NCBI GenBank assembly: GCA_965250265.1
Contig: CBDFNO010000015.1
Span: 682,001 to 746,000 of the forward strand
Source: PRS1 sp965250265
GTDB lineage: Bacteria > Bacteroidota > Bacteroidia > Flavobacteriales > Flavobacteriaceae
Reading direction: 5' to 3'
DNA length: 64,000 nucleotides
The notes under the pieces: generated by a model
Seen by the model: the letters and a program-made list of their open reading frames with translations, nothing else
What the model was told of the DNA's origin: nothing
Databases searched by the model: none
Shown here: one piece after another, positions 35,129-43,964 of the stretch
How the letters are laid out: every line of letters begins with the position of its first letter
Position numbering within the stretch: the stretch's first letter is position 1
Translations under genes and position numbers: made by a program

Positions 35129-36040
35129 ATAAGAAACAGGAGTGAGAATTAATATCCAAACAAAAAACTCCGCAAACCATTGTTCTTTTATCGATTCAAT
35201 ATAGTTTGCCATAATAATCGATAATGGTGCAAACATGAAAATAAATTCGCTTCCATTTTTATTTGATCCAATTAAAATAATTACAAGACTTATTAAAATT
35301 GCTACTATAATTAGTATGTGAGAAGGTCTTTGTCTTTTTATTTTGCCTTTTAAGTTTTTAATATAGAAAAATAAAGTCCAGAGCGCTAGTGAAGCTAAAA
35401 TTGTAACACCAATAATTAAATTAAGAACATTATATGATGTAAAATCAAAGCTAGTTGCATCCAAATAATTAAATATTTCACTATAATTATTGTTTTCAAT
35501 AATTGAATAACTAGTGATAATTATAATAACTGTAAGCAGGCCAATAAAAGGTATAATCCAGTTTTTAAAATTAGTAATTGTATAAAAGAAGAGTGCTGCA
35601 AAAACTAGAATGAAAAACAAAATAGCCCAAAAATAAAATAATGATGCAATTCCAATCCAAAAAGCTGCATCAAAAAGCTTTTTTTTAATTTTTTTATTCG
35701 ACCGTAAACTAATAATTCTTCTTATAGCCAAAAGAATAAAAAGATTAGATATTAATATATTATCTATTTGAACTGTTATTGGTAATACAACTATAAACAA
35801 GCTAAACAGTAAGATTTTATAGCTATTTCTTTTTGTTAAGTTATTTTTACTTACTAAAAAATCGAGGACAAAAATCGAGGTTAAAACTACTGCGTAAATA
35901 ACTAACTGTTTTAAAATTAGCATGAAATTTAAACTATCTTCAAGATTACTAATTCTAGTAACCAAAAAAACAGTAAATGTTATTAAAATTACAATTACAA
36001 AGTGAATAGGTTTTGAAGTGCTAAAAAATCTTGTAATCAT
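35117..36040 (-). CDS. DUF6427-type integral membrane protein
   Basis: A 307-residue protein with about 10 predicted transmembrane helices and short polar loops. I do not know a function; the DUF6427 assignment rests on size, topology and its place between upp and purD. Motifs of transporters or glycosyltransferases are not evident. It is divergent from the small gene at 36085, sharing a 44-bp intergenic region. Confidence 0.72.
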   Translation of the reverse strand: MITRFFSTSKPIHFVIVILITFTVFLVTRISNLEDSLNFMLILKQLVIYAVVLTSIFVLDFLVSKNNLTKRNSYKILLFSLFIVVLPITVQIDNILISNLFILLAIRRIISLRSNKKIKKKLFDAAFWIGIASLFYFWAILFFILVFAALFFYTITNFKNWIIPFIGLLTVIIIITSYSIIENNNYSEIFNYLDATSFDFTSYNVLNLIIGVTILASLALWTLFFYIKNLKGKIKRQRPSHILIIVAILISLVIILIGSNKNGSEFIFMFAPLSIIMANYIESIKEQWFAEFFVWILILTPVSYLML

Positions 36041-36060
36041 TTAAAGAGTTTGTATATTTG
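36031..36060 (+). promoter_or_regulatory. promoter of the DUF6341 gene
   Basis: TTG (36031-36033), a 19-bp spacer and TATATTTG (36053-36060) match the vegetative consensus exactly. The -33 element overlaps the start of the divergent DUF6427 gene. The start point would be near 36065, 20 nt before the ATG. Confidence 0.7.
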
Positions 36061-36084
36061 TCTCGTAAATATAATATTTATTAA

Positions 36085-36315
36085 ATGAAAGAATTTTTTT
36101 ACGGGATACAGGATTTTTTTGTAGACGGTCCAGGTTTTTGGCTTTTTGATAAATTAAGAACCATAGAATTAGACAATTGGTGGACTGCAAATATGGTATC
36201 TTGGTTTTTTATAGTTATTTGTATAGTCGCTTTTGTATATTGGATGAATCAACTAAAAATCTTTAATGATAATAATGAAGAAGATAAGAGTATCTCTGCA
36301 CATTCTTACTTGTAA
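36085..36315 (+). CDS. small DUF6341-type membrane protein
   Basis: A 76-residue protein with one transmembrane helix (about 38-54) and a conserved aromatic N-terminus (FFYGIQDFFVDGPGFWLFD). It is sometimes labelled as a phosphoribosyltransferase in databases because of its neighbour upp, but it has no such domain. The function is unknown. A good promoter precedes it, and it is convergent with purD. Confidence 0.75.
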   Translation: MKEFFYGIQDFFVDGPGFWLFDKLRTIELDNWWTANMVSWFFIVICIVAFVYWMNQLKIFNDNNEEDKSISAHSYL

Positions 36316-36326
36316 AAACATCAGTA

Positions 36327-37598
36327 TTATAAATCAAAACCAATATCTTTACGATAATACATCTTATCAAAATGTAGTTTTTCTATATTTTGATAAGATT
36401 TTTTTATAGCTTCACTATACGTATCTCCAAATGATGTAATTGCCATTACGCGTCCTCCAGATGTTACAATTTTTCCATTATCATGTGTTGCTCCGGCATG
36501 AAAGACTAAAGAATCTTGAATAGTACTTAATCCTGTAATTTCTTTCCCTTTTTTATAAGTTTCAGGATATCCGCCAGAGACTAACATAACTGTAGTTGCA
36601 GCGCGCTGATCTATTTCAATTTCAATTTCATTTAACCGTCCTTCAGAAATGGCTTTAAAAATTTCGACCAGGTCATTTTTTAAACGCGGTAAAACAACTT
36701 CGGTTTCAGGATCTCCCATTCTTACGTTATATTCAATCACAAAAGGATCATCATCAACTTTTATCAACCCGATAAAAACAAACCCTTTATACGGTAGATT
36801 GTCTTTTTGAAGTCCTTTTATAGTAGGCTTTACTATTCGTTCTTCAATCTTATTCATTAAAATATCATCAACAAAAGGTACTGGTGAAATGGCGCCCATT
36901 CCTCCCGTATTTAATCCTATATCACCTTCTCCAATACGTTTGTAGTCTTTTGCAGTTGGCAAAATTTTATAATGTTTCCCATCGGTTAACACAAAACAGC
37001 TCAACTCTATTCCATCAAGAAATTCTTCAATAACAACTTTTGAGCTTGCATCTCCAAATTTAGCGTCGATAAGCATCAACTTCAATTCTGCTTTAGCTTC
37101 ATTTAAATCATTCAATATCAACACACCTTTACCAGCGGCTAAACCATCTGCTTTAAGTACATAAGGCGGTTTTAAAGTTTCTAAAAACAAAAACCCTTCT
37201 TCTACATTGTTTTTAGTAAAGCTTTGGTAAGCTGCTGTTGGAATATTATGACGATACATGAATTCTTTTGCAAATTCCTTACTTCCCTCCAACTGTGCTG
37301 CAGCTTTTTGCGGTCCAATAACTGCAACATTTTTTAACTCATCATCGTTCAAAAAGAAATCATAAATACCTTTTACTAAAGGGTCTTCCGGACCAACTAC
37401 AACCATATCGATTTCTTTATCTAGCACCAAATCCTTAATAGCAATAAAATCGGTTACTTTTATATTTATGTTTTCCGCAATTTGTGAAGTGCCTGAATTT
37501 CCAGGTGCAACATAAAGCTGCTTACATAAAGGACTTTGAGCTATTTTCCAAGCAAAAGTATGCTCTCTACCGCCAGAGCCCAAAATTAAAATTGTCAT
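36327..37598 (-). CDS. purD: phosphoribosylamine--glycine ligase
   Basis: A 423-residue GAR synthetase, step 2 of purine synthesis. The N-terminal Rossmann-like part begins ILGSGGREHTFAW, and the ATP-grasp domain has the conserved GLAAGKGVLI near 155 and EEFLDGIELSCFVLTDG near 190. Length and motifs are complete. It is a single gene. Confidence 0.96.
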   Translation of the reverse strand: MTILILGSGGREHTFAWKIAQSPLCKQLYVAPGNSGTSQIAENINIKVTDFIAIKDLVLDKEIDMVVVGPEDPLVKGIYDFFLNDDELKNVAVIGPQKAAAQLEGSKEFAKEFMYRHNIPTAAYQSFTKNNVEEGFLFLETLKPPYVLKADGLAAGKGVLILNDLNEAKAELKLMLIDAKFGDASSKVVIEEFLDGIELSCFVLTDGKHYKILPTAKDYKRIGEGDIGLNTGGMGAISPVPFVDDILMNKIEERIVKPTIKGLQKDNLPYKGFVFIGLIKVDDDPFVIEYNVRMGDPETEVVLPRLKNDLVEIFKAISEGRLNEIEIEIDQRAATTVMLVSGGYPETYKKGKEITGLSTIQDSLVFHAGATHDNGKIVTSGGRVMAITSFGDTYSEAIKKSYQNIEKLHFDKMYYRKDIGFDL

Positions 37599-37680
37599 AT
37601 TGTTAGTTGTTTGCGCAAAAATAATTGCTTTTACGCTTAAAAAATAATTAATTTACAAAAACATATTTACACCTTTTCTT

Positions 37681-38997
37681 TTGAATATATTTGATTTCAC
37701 TTTACGGTTTAAAGGCTTTCCAATTAGAAAGGCAAGATTGGTTTTGAAAGAAATTCAGCAGAAAAATAATGTGGAATTTGAAAGTTATATAAATTCAAAG
37801 AAGAAAGATATTGTTAATTACCATTTAAAATACAACAGGTTTTATAAATCTTTCGCAACAGGAGTAGATCCTTTAAATTGGAATAGTATTCCAATAATGT
37901 CCAAACGCCATTTACAAAGGCCTTTAAAAGAACGTTTATCGGAAGGGTATGACATTAAAAATGTATATGTTAATAAAACTTCTGGGTCTTCAGGAAGTCC
38001 GTTTGTTTTTGCGAAAGATAAATTTTGTCATGCTATGACTTGGGCAGTAATTCAAAACAGATTTGGTTGGTTTAATTTAAATTTTAATAGCTCAAAACAA
38101 GCGCGATTTTACGGGATCCCTTTAGATACAAAGGGTTATTATAAAGAACGCTTTAAAGATGTTTTGAGTAAGCGTTTTCGTTTTTCTGTTTTTGATTTAA
38201 GCGATGCTGCTTTTGAAAAACATCTAACTACATTTAAATCTACGAAGTTTGATTATATAAACGGTTATACAAGTTCTATTGTGCAATTTGCTAAGTTTTT
38301 AGAGAGAGAGAAAATAATTTTAAAGTCTGTTTGTCATACCTTAAAGGCATGTGTGGTTACATCTGAAATGCTTTTTGAAGATGATAAAATCTTAATGGAA
38401 AAACAATTCGGTGTTCCAGTAATAAACGAATATGGTGCTGCGGAATTAGATCTTATTGCTTTTGAGAACCCTATTGATGAATGGCAAATAAATAGCGAAA
38501 CATTGTTTATTGAAATGCTTGATGATAACAATAATCCTGTTTCTTTAGGTGAGGAAGGTCGCATAGTTATCACTTCGCTTTATAATAAAGCGCATCCTTT
38601 TATTCGATACGATATTGGTGATATTGGAAGGCTTTCAAAAAAAAGCACTCTGCGGAAACCAGTTCTTGAAAAACTTCTTGGAAGAACTAATGATATTGCA
38701 ATCTTACCAAGTGGGAAAAAAGCTGCCGGTTTAACGTTTTATTATATTACCAAAAGCATTATTGAAGACGATGGCAACGTTAAGGAATTTATTATTGAAC
38801 AACAAACAAAAGAAACTTTTAAAATTTGTTATGTGAGTGCTGAAGAGCTTTCAGAAGAAAAAATAAAAACGATTAAAATTGAAATGGAGAACTATCTCGA
38901 AAATGGTCTCAACATTGTATTTGAAAGACAAATCCAATTACAACGTTCAAAAAGTGGTAAATTGAAACAGTTTAGTTCACGAATTAAAAGTTATTGA
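37681..38997 (+). CDS. phenylacetate-CoA ligase family (CapK-like) adenylate-forming enzyme
   Basis: A 438-residue ANL-superfamily enzyme. The phosphate-binding loop TSGSSGSPF is at 100-108, and NEYGAAE (near 250) and the RYDIGDIG motif (near 310) fit the AMP-forming family. The start is TTG at 37681; the next in-frame Met is inside the domain. Members encoded in capsule loci (CapK) are thought to activate or attach a substituent to a sugar. It overlaps the next glycosyltransferase gene by 4 nt. The substrate is not known. Confidence 0.82.
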   Translation: MNIFDFTLRFKGFPIRKARLVLKEIQQKNNVEFESYINSKKKDIVNYHLKYNRFYKSFATGVDPLNWNSIPIMSKRHLQRPLKERLSEGYDIKNVYVNKTSGSSGSPFVFAKDKFCHAMTWAVIQNRFGWFNLNFNSSKQARFYGIPLDTKGYYKERFKDVLSKRFRFSVFDLSDAAFEKHLTTFKSTKFDYINGYTSSIVQFAKFLEREKIILKSVCHTLKACVVTSEMLFEDDKILMEKQFGVPVINEYGAAELDLIAFENPIDEWQINSETLFIEMLDDNNNPVSLGEEGRIVITSLYNKAHPFIRYDIGDIGRLSKKSTLRKPVLEKLLGRTNDIAILPSGKKAAGLTFYYITKSIIEDDGNVKEFIIEQQTKETFKICYVSAEELSEEKIKTIKIEMENYLENGLNIVFERQIQLQRSKSGKLKQFSSRIKSY

Positions 38998-40175
38998 TTG
39001 TGAATCACCTTCTAATAATAACTCAATATTTTCCACCAGAAATTGGAGCTGCTTCTAATAGAATTTTTTATCTAGCCGAAGGATTAAAAAGGCATGGTTT
39101 TAATGTCACTGTGACAACTACATTGCCCAATTATCCTACTGGAAAAATTTTCAAGGACTATAAAGGTAAAACTAATCAGTCCACAACTATTAACGAAATT
39201 AAGGTATATCGCTTATGGTTATTTGCTAGCAATTCTAAAAATAAGTTGTTACGTTTGTTCGCAATGTTATCTTATAGTTTTAGTTTGATTTGGTTTTTTA
39301 TCAATCATAAACTTCCTAAGACTATTATCGTACAATCTCCACCGCTTATAGTTGCTTTTACATGTATGCTCTTTTTAAAATCAAAAAAAAGGCATTTAGT
39401 TTTAAACGTAAGTGATTTGTGGCCTGTGGCTGGGTTAGAGTTAGGCGCTTTTAAAAAGAATTTTAGCTATAGAGTATTAGAAAAGATTGAACACTTTAAT
39501 TATAAAAGAGCTGATTTGATTTTAGGGCAAAGCGAAGAAATATTAGCACATATTACGACGATGTTTACAGAAAAAAAAACATTCCTGTATAGAAATTATC
39601 CCAATTTTGGAATCAAAACATTATCATCATTTCATACTCCAACAGGCCCAAAAAAATTGATCTATGCTGGTTTATTAGGAATCGCTCAAGGTGTTTTTAA
39701 ATTAATTCAAAACTTAGATTACCAAAACTTAGAACTTCATATTTATGGTGCAGGCTCTGAAAGCGAAATCATTGAAACATATCTATTAAAACATCCTGAA
39801 TTACCTATCACTTATCATGGGCAAATATCAAGAAATGAGTTGCATAAAGAATCTCTTCAATATGATATTGCTATTATCCCACTTTTAAACAGAATTTATG
39901 GCTCAGTGCCCTCTAAAATATTTGAATATTCTAAATTAGGGCTACCAATTTTATATTTTGGTGGAGGAGAGGGGGAAGATATTATTAAAAAATATAACTT
40001 AGGGTGGACTGCTGAAGCTGGTGACTACAAGAACTTAAACACCGTTTTAGATAAAATAAAAACAATTAGATTGGATTTAGAGCAAAGAAAAAGAATCCAA
40101 GCAATAGCTGACAAAAATTTTGATTTAAATGTTCAGCTTGAAAAATTTTCCAAAAAATTAAAATCCCTTGATTAA
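38994..40175 (+). CDS. family 4 glycosyltransferase (WbuB-like)
   Basis: A 393-residue GT-B enzyme with the N-terminal LLIITQYFPPEIGAASNR motif of the WbuB-like group and a C-terminal nucleotide-sugar site (IPLLNRIYGSVPSKIFEYSK near 300). The start may be TTG 38994, which overlaps the previous stop, or GTG 39000 two codons later. It is cotranscribed with the CapK-like gene. These two are the only plus-strand genes in the polysaccharide locus. The transferred sugar is unknown. Confidence 0.85.
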   Translation: MIVNHLLIITQYFPPEIGAASNRIFYLAEGLKRHGFNVTVTTTLPNYPTGKIFKDYKGKTNQSTTINEIKVYRLWLFASNSKNKLLRLFAMLSYSFSLIWFFINHKLPKTIIVQSPPLIVAFTCMLFLKSKKRHLVLNVSDLWPVAGLELGAFKKNFSYRVLEKIEHFNYKRADLILGQSEEILAHITTMFTEKKTFLYRNYPNFGIKTLSSFHTPTGPKKLIYAGLLGIAQGVFKLIQNLDYQNLELHIYGAGSESEIIETYLLKHPELPITYHGQISRNELHKESLQYDIAIIPLLNRIYGSVPSKIFEYSKLGLPILYFGGGEGEDIIKKYNLGWTAEAGDYKNLNTVLDKIKTIRLDLEQRKRIQAIADKNFDLNVQLEKFSKKLKSLD

Positions 40176-41581
40176 TACGCTTTATCATCTCCCTTTAACG
40201 CTTTTAAAAATGTTTGAGAAATAATTTTTAAGTCTAATAAAAGAGACCAGTTTTCAATATAAAAAATGTCATACTTAATCCGGTTTATAATATCTTCATC
40301 TGACTTTACTTCACCCCTATACCCTTTTATTTGTGCTAACCCTGTAACTCCAGGTTTAACATGATGTCTAAAAATAAAGTTATACTTGTCAACTTTTTTT
40401 GAATAATTGTCTGTGTAAGATAACATATGTGGTCGTGGACCAACAACACTCATATCTCCTTTTAATACATTAATAAATTGAGGCAGTTCATCAATACTGG
40501 TTTTTCTTAAAAATTTTCCAATTTTTGTAACTCTATTGTCATCTTGTTTTACATATGTCCCTTCTATCTCCTTTGTTATAGTTAAAGACCTAAACTTATA
40601 GCAATCAAACTCTTGGTAATTAATCCCATTTCTTTTGTGCTTATAAAATAGTGATCCTTTTGATTCTAACTTAATTAAAATAAACAGAATTATTGAAAGC
40701 CAAGATAAAATGATGATTATGACAAATAATGAAAACCCAATATCAAACAATCGTTTAATTAACTTGTTTAACTCGCTATTCAAAGTTGCTTCCTGAATTG
40801 ATAAAACTGGGAAGTAATTATAAAAATTAGTTTTTAGCCTTTTAGTGTACAGTGATTTAGTATTAGATACGAACTTAATATTACATCTATAGATATTTGC
40901 ATGTTTTACATATTTATTTATCACTTTTTCACTTAATTCATCAATGGCGCAATAAATCTCATCTATTTCTTTATTTTCTAACAAATATGTGAAACTATCA
41001 TTAATGTTTCCATCAATTAATTCGTCATTAATATTGCTAAAAACTGCCTGAAGCTCATATCCTAATTCTTTGTCTTTTGCAAATAAGTTTCTTAATTCAT
41101 TAGCCGCTTTATTATTGCCAATAATAACAACTCTCCTAATATTTCCTTTTAAAAAGAGTCTATATTTTTTTAGTGCATAAAAACTTATAATTTTAATTAA
41201 TGTGATATTTAAAAATACTAGTAATAAATATTTAAAAGTTATAATGGCTTGTATATTTATACTTCTAAATACACCCATGAATGCATAAATAATAATAGCA
41301 TAGACTAAAAACTGTTTTATTAAAAGTGATAAAATATTAAGCACAGAAGTGTATCTATATACTTTATAGAATTTCAAATAAAAAGTTGACAACAGCCAAA
41401 AAAAGGTTGAATAAATTATGTATAATGAATGCTTATTATTTAAAACTTCAATTGAGAAAAAATAAAGAGATTCTGTATTAAAATTGAAAAAATAAAAAGC
41501 TAAAATATTAAGTACTGATAAATCAAAGACTATAAGAAATAATCTTAAAAGCCAAATATATCTGCCTCTTTGGTACTCCAT
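40172..41581 (-). CDS. undecaprenyl-phosphate sugar phosphotransferase, WcaJ type
   Basis: A 469-residue polyprenol phosphosugar transferase. The N-terminal half has about four membrane helices and a Rossmann-like CoA_binding-type part (VVIIGNNKAANELRN near 150). The C-terminal catalytic domain has KRLFDI, the KFRSL segment, DELPQFINVLKGDMSVVGPRP and the final PGVTGLAQIKGYRG. It would start glycan assembly by adding a sugar-1-phosphate (often Glc or Gal) to undecaprenyl phosphate. It is the last gene of the leftward locus. Confidence 0.9.
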   Translation of the reverse strand: MEYQRGRYIWLLRLFLIVFDLSVLNILAFYFFNFNTESLYFFSIEVLNNKHSLYIIYSTFFWLLSTFYLKFYKVYRYTSVLNILSLLIKQFLVYAIIIYAFMGVFRSINIQAIITFKYLLLVFLNITLIKIISFYALKKYRLFLKGNIRRVVIIGNNKAANELRNLFAKDKELGYELQAVFSNINDELIDGNINDSFTYLLENKEIDEIYCAIDELSEKVINKYVKHANIYRCNIKFVSNTKSLYTKRLKTNFYNYFPVLSIQEATLNSELNKLIKRLFDIGFSLFVIIIILSWLSIILFILIKLESKGSLFYKHKRNGINYQEFDCYKFRSLTITKEIEGTYVKQDDNRVTKIGKFLRKTSIDELPQFINVLKGDMSVVGPRPHMLSYTDNYSKKVDKYNFIFRHHVKPGVTGLAQIKGYRGEVKSDEDIINRIKYDIFYIENWSLLLDLKIISQTFLKALKGDDKAY

Positions 41582-41584
41582 GAT

Positions 41585-42574
41585 CTATCTTGAATTATAA
41601 CCTGAAAAATCTTTGTGATCTCGCTTATAAAGATCTTCTTGAGAAAGTGTTTTAAAATAATTAAAGGTTTTTAACATGCCTTCTTTTCGCTTTGTTCTTG
41701 CTTCCCATCCAAATAGCTGTTTTGCTAAAGTGGTGTCAGGTTGTCTTTTTAATGGATCACCAGTAGGTAGGTTTTTATATACAACTTTTTGATGTGTTTT
41801 TGTTACTTTTATTATTTCCTTCGCAAAATCTAATATTGATATCTCATTGGGATTACCGATATTAACTGGGTAATGGTAATTGCTAAAAAGTAATCTATAT
41901 ATACCTTCAATCTGATCGTCCACATAACAAAAGGAACGTGTTTGAGAACCATCGCCAAAGACAGTTAAATCCTCTCCTCTTAAAGCCTGGCCCATAAATG
42001 CAGGAATTACTCTTCCATCGTTAAGACGCATTCTAGGACCATAGGTGTTAAAAATACGTACTATTCTAGTTTCTAAACCGTGAAATCTATGATAAGCCAT
42101 AGTTATTGATTCTTGAAAGCGTTTAGCTTCATCATAAACTCCTCTAGGACCGATAGTATTAACATTACCAAAATAATCTTCGGTTTGTGGATGTACCAAA
42201 GGATTTCCATAAACTTCAGACGTAGAAGCAATGAGAATTCTTGCCTTTTTTGCTTTAGCCAAGCCTAATAAATTGTGTGTTCCAAGCGATCCTACTTTTA
42301 ACGTCTGTATTGGGATTTTTAAATAATCGATAGGGCTTGCTGGTGAAGCGAAGTGTAGAATATAATCTAATTCTCCTTTAATTCTAACAAATTCTGTAAC
42401 ATCATGTTCAATAAATTTAAACTGAGGGTGTGCTTCTAAATGGGCTATATTTTTTTTGTCTCCAGTTATAAAGTTGTCCATTCCAATTACATACATGTCT
42501 TCAGAAATAAATCGGTCACATAAATGCGACCCTAGAAAACCTGCTGCTCCTGTAATTAAAATTCGCTTAGACAT
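41585..42574 (-). CDS. UDP-glucuronate decarboxylase (UDP-xylose synthase)
   Basis: A 329-residue extended SDR enzyme. The NAD motif GAAGFLGSH is at 9-16 and the catalytic pair Tyr147/Lys151 lies in VYDEAKRFQE. SGHGxx-type SPASPIDYLKIPIQT near 77-91 is typical of UXS. It converts UDP-glucuronate to UDP-xylose. It lies 3 bp before the WcaJ-type gene and 7 bp after the UDP-glucose dehydrogenase gene that supplies its substrate. A dTDP-glucose dehydratase is less likely. Confidence 0.9.
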   Translation of the reverse strand: MSKRILITGAAGFLGSHLCDRFISEDMYVIGMDNFITGDKKNIAHLEAHPQFKFIEHDVTEFVRIKGELDYILHFASPASPIDYLKIPIQTLKVGSLGTHNLLGLAKAKKARILIASTSEVYGNPLVHPQTEDYFGNVNTIGPRGVYDEAKRFQESITMAYHRFHGLETRIVRIFNTYGPRMRLNDGRVIPAFMGQALRGEDLTVFGDGSQTRSFCYVDDQIEGIYRLLFSNYHYPVNIGNPNEISILDFAKEIIKVTKTHQKVVYKNLPTGDPLKRQPDTTLAKQLFGWEARTKRKEGMLKTFNYFKTLSQEDLYKRDHKDFSGYNSR

Positions 42575-42581
42575 ATTTTAT

Positions 42582-43880
42582 TTATCTTCCAATTGAACTA
42601 TAATAAAACCCTTCTTTTTCAATATCCTCAATATCATAAAGATTTCTACCGTCAAAAATAACTCGTTGCTTTAAAGACTTTTTCAGTTTTAAAAAATCTG
42701 GTGTCCTAAATATGCTCCACTCTGTACAAATTATTAGTGCATCGGCATCATTTGTGGCCATGTACATACTTCTAGCATAATTTATTCGGTCTCCAAATTT
42801 ACCTTGTACGTTTTGCATTGCCTCAGGGTCAAAAACAGTAATTTTAGCCCCTTTAAATAATAATTCTTCAATCATATATAATGCGGGAGCTTCTCTTATA
42901 TCATCTGTCTCTGGCTTAAATGCTAAACCCCAAATAGCAATCTTTCTCCCTTTAAGATTATTATTAAAATAAGCATCAATTCTAGGAATTAAAACTTTCT
43001 TTTGAATGTCATTAACTCTAATTACAGCATCTAAAATATCAAATTCATATCCATTTTCATTTCCTGATTTATGTAAGGCTTTTACGTCTTTTGGGAAACA
43101 AGAACCACCATAACCAATCCCTGGAAATAAAAAGCGTTTCCCAATACGAGAATCTGTCCCAATTCCAACTCTCACTTTGTCTACATCTGCTCCAACTTTT
43201 TCACAAAAGTTAGCTATTTCGTTCATAAATGTAATTTTAGTAGCTAAAAATGCATTTGCTGCATATTTTGTAAGTTCTGCAGAGCGTTCATCCATAACAA
43301 TAATTGGGTTTCCAGATCTTACAAAAGGCTTATATAATTTTTGCAATAATTTTGTTGCTTTTTCTGAACTTGAACCAATAATAATTCGTTCGGGTTTTAA
43401 AAAATCATCTACAGCAAATCCTTCTCTTAAAAATTCAGGATTGGAAACAACATCAAACTCAACTATAGTTTCGTTAGAAATTACCTCTTTAACCTTATCG
43501 GTTGTTCCTACAGGGACTGTGCTTTTATCTACAATTACTTTATAGTCTTTTATTTTTTTTCCTATGTCTTTAGCAACTCCTAAAACATAAGATAAGTCTG
43601 CCGAACCATCTTCGTCTTCAGGTGTTGGCAATGCCAACATAATTATAGTTCCGTGTTCTAGGCCTTTAATTAATGAGGTAGAAAATTTAAGGCGCCCTGC
43701 TTTGATATTCCTTTGAAATAAAATATCTAGATGAGGCTCGTATATTGGGACTTCGCCAAGTTGCATTTGTCGCACTTTGTTCTCATCAATATCAATACAA
43801 AGCACTTCATTTCCTGTTTCTGCCAAACACGTTCCTGTTACTAATCCCACATAACCAGTTCCAATCACTGATATTTTCAT
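42582..43880 (-). CDS. ugd: UDP-glucose 6-dehydrogenase
   Basis: A 432-residue NAD-dependent dehydrogenase that makes UDP-glucuronate. The NAD motif GTGYVGLVTG is at 7-16, and the catalytic Cys261 is in GYGGSCFPKDV. KYAANAFLATKITFMNE (205-221) is the central helix of the family. It differs from the WecC-type enzyme at 61262, which has the GVGGHC motif. It is followed by the UXS gene. An 84-bp gap with no recognisable promoter separates it from the upstream PglF-like gene. Confidence 0.92.
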   Translation of the reverse strand: MKISVIGTGYVGLVTGTCLAETGNEVLCIDIDENKVRQMQLGEVPIYEPHLDILFQRNIKAGRLKFSTSLIKGLEHGTIIMLALPTPEDEDGSADLSYVLGVAKDIGKKIKDYKVIVDKSTVPVGTTDKVKEVISNETIVEFDVVSNPEFLREGFAVDDFLKPERIIIGSSSEKATKLLQKLYKPFVRSGNPIIVMDERSAELTKYAANAFLATKITFMNEIANFCEKVGADVDKVRVGIGTDSRIGKRFLFPGIGYGGSCFPKDVKALHKSGNENGYEFDILDAVIRVNDIQKKVLIPRIDAYFNNNLKGRKIAIWGLAFKPETDDIREAPALYMIEELLFKGAKITVFDPEAMQNVQGKFGDRINYARSMYMATNDADALIICTEWSIFRTPDFLKLKKSLKQRVIFDGRNLYDIEDIEKEGFYYSSIGR

Positions 43881-43964
43881 CTTTTTTTATTTGTTTTTAT
43901 GGTGTTATTAAATTAAAGCGTTTGTTCTTAGAAGAATAAAAACCAATAGTATTATTTTAAGATT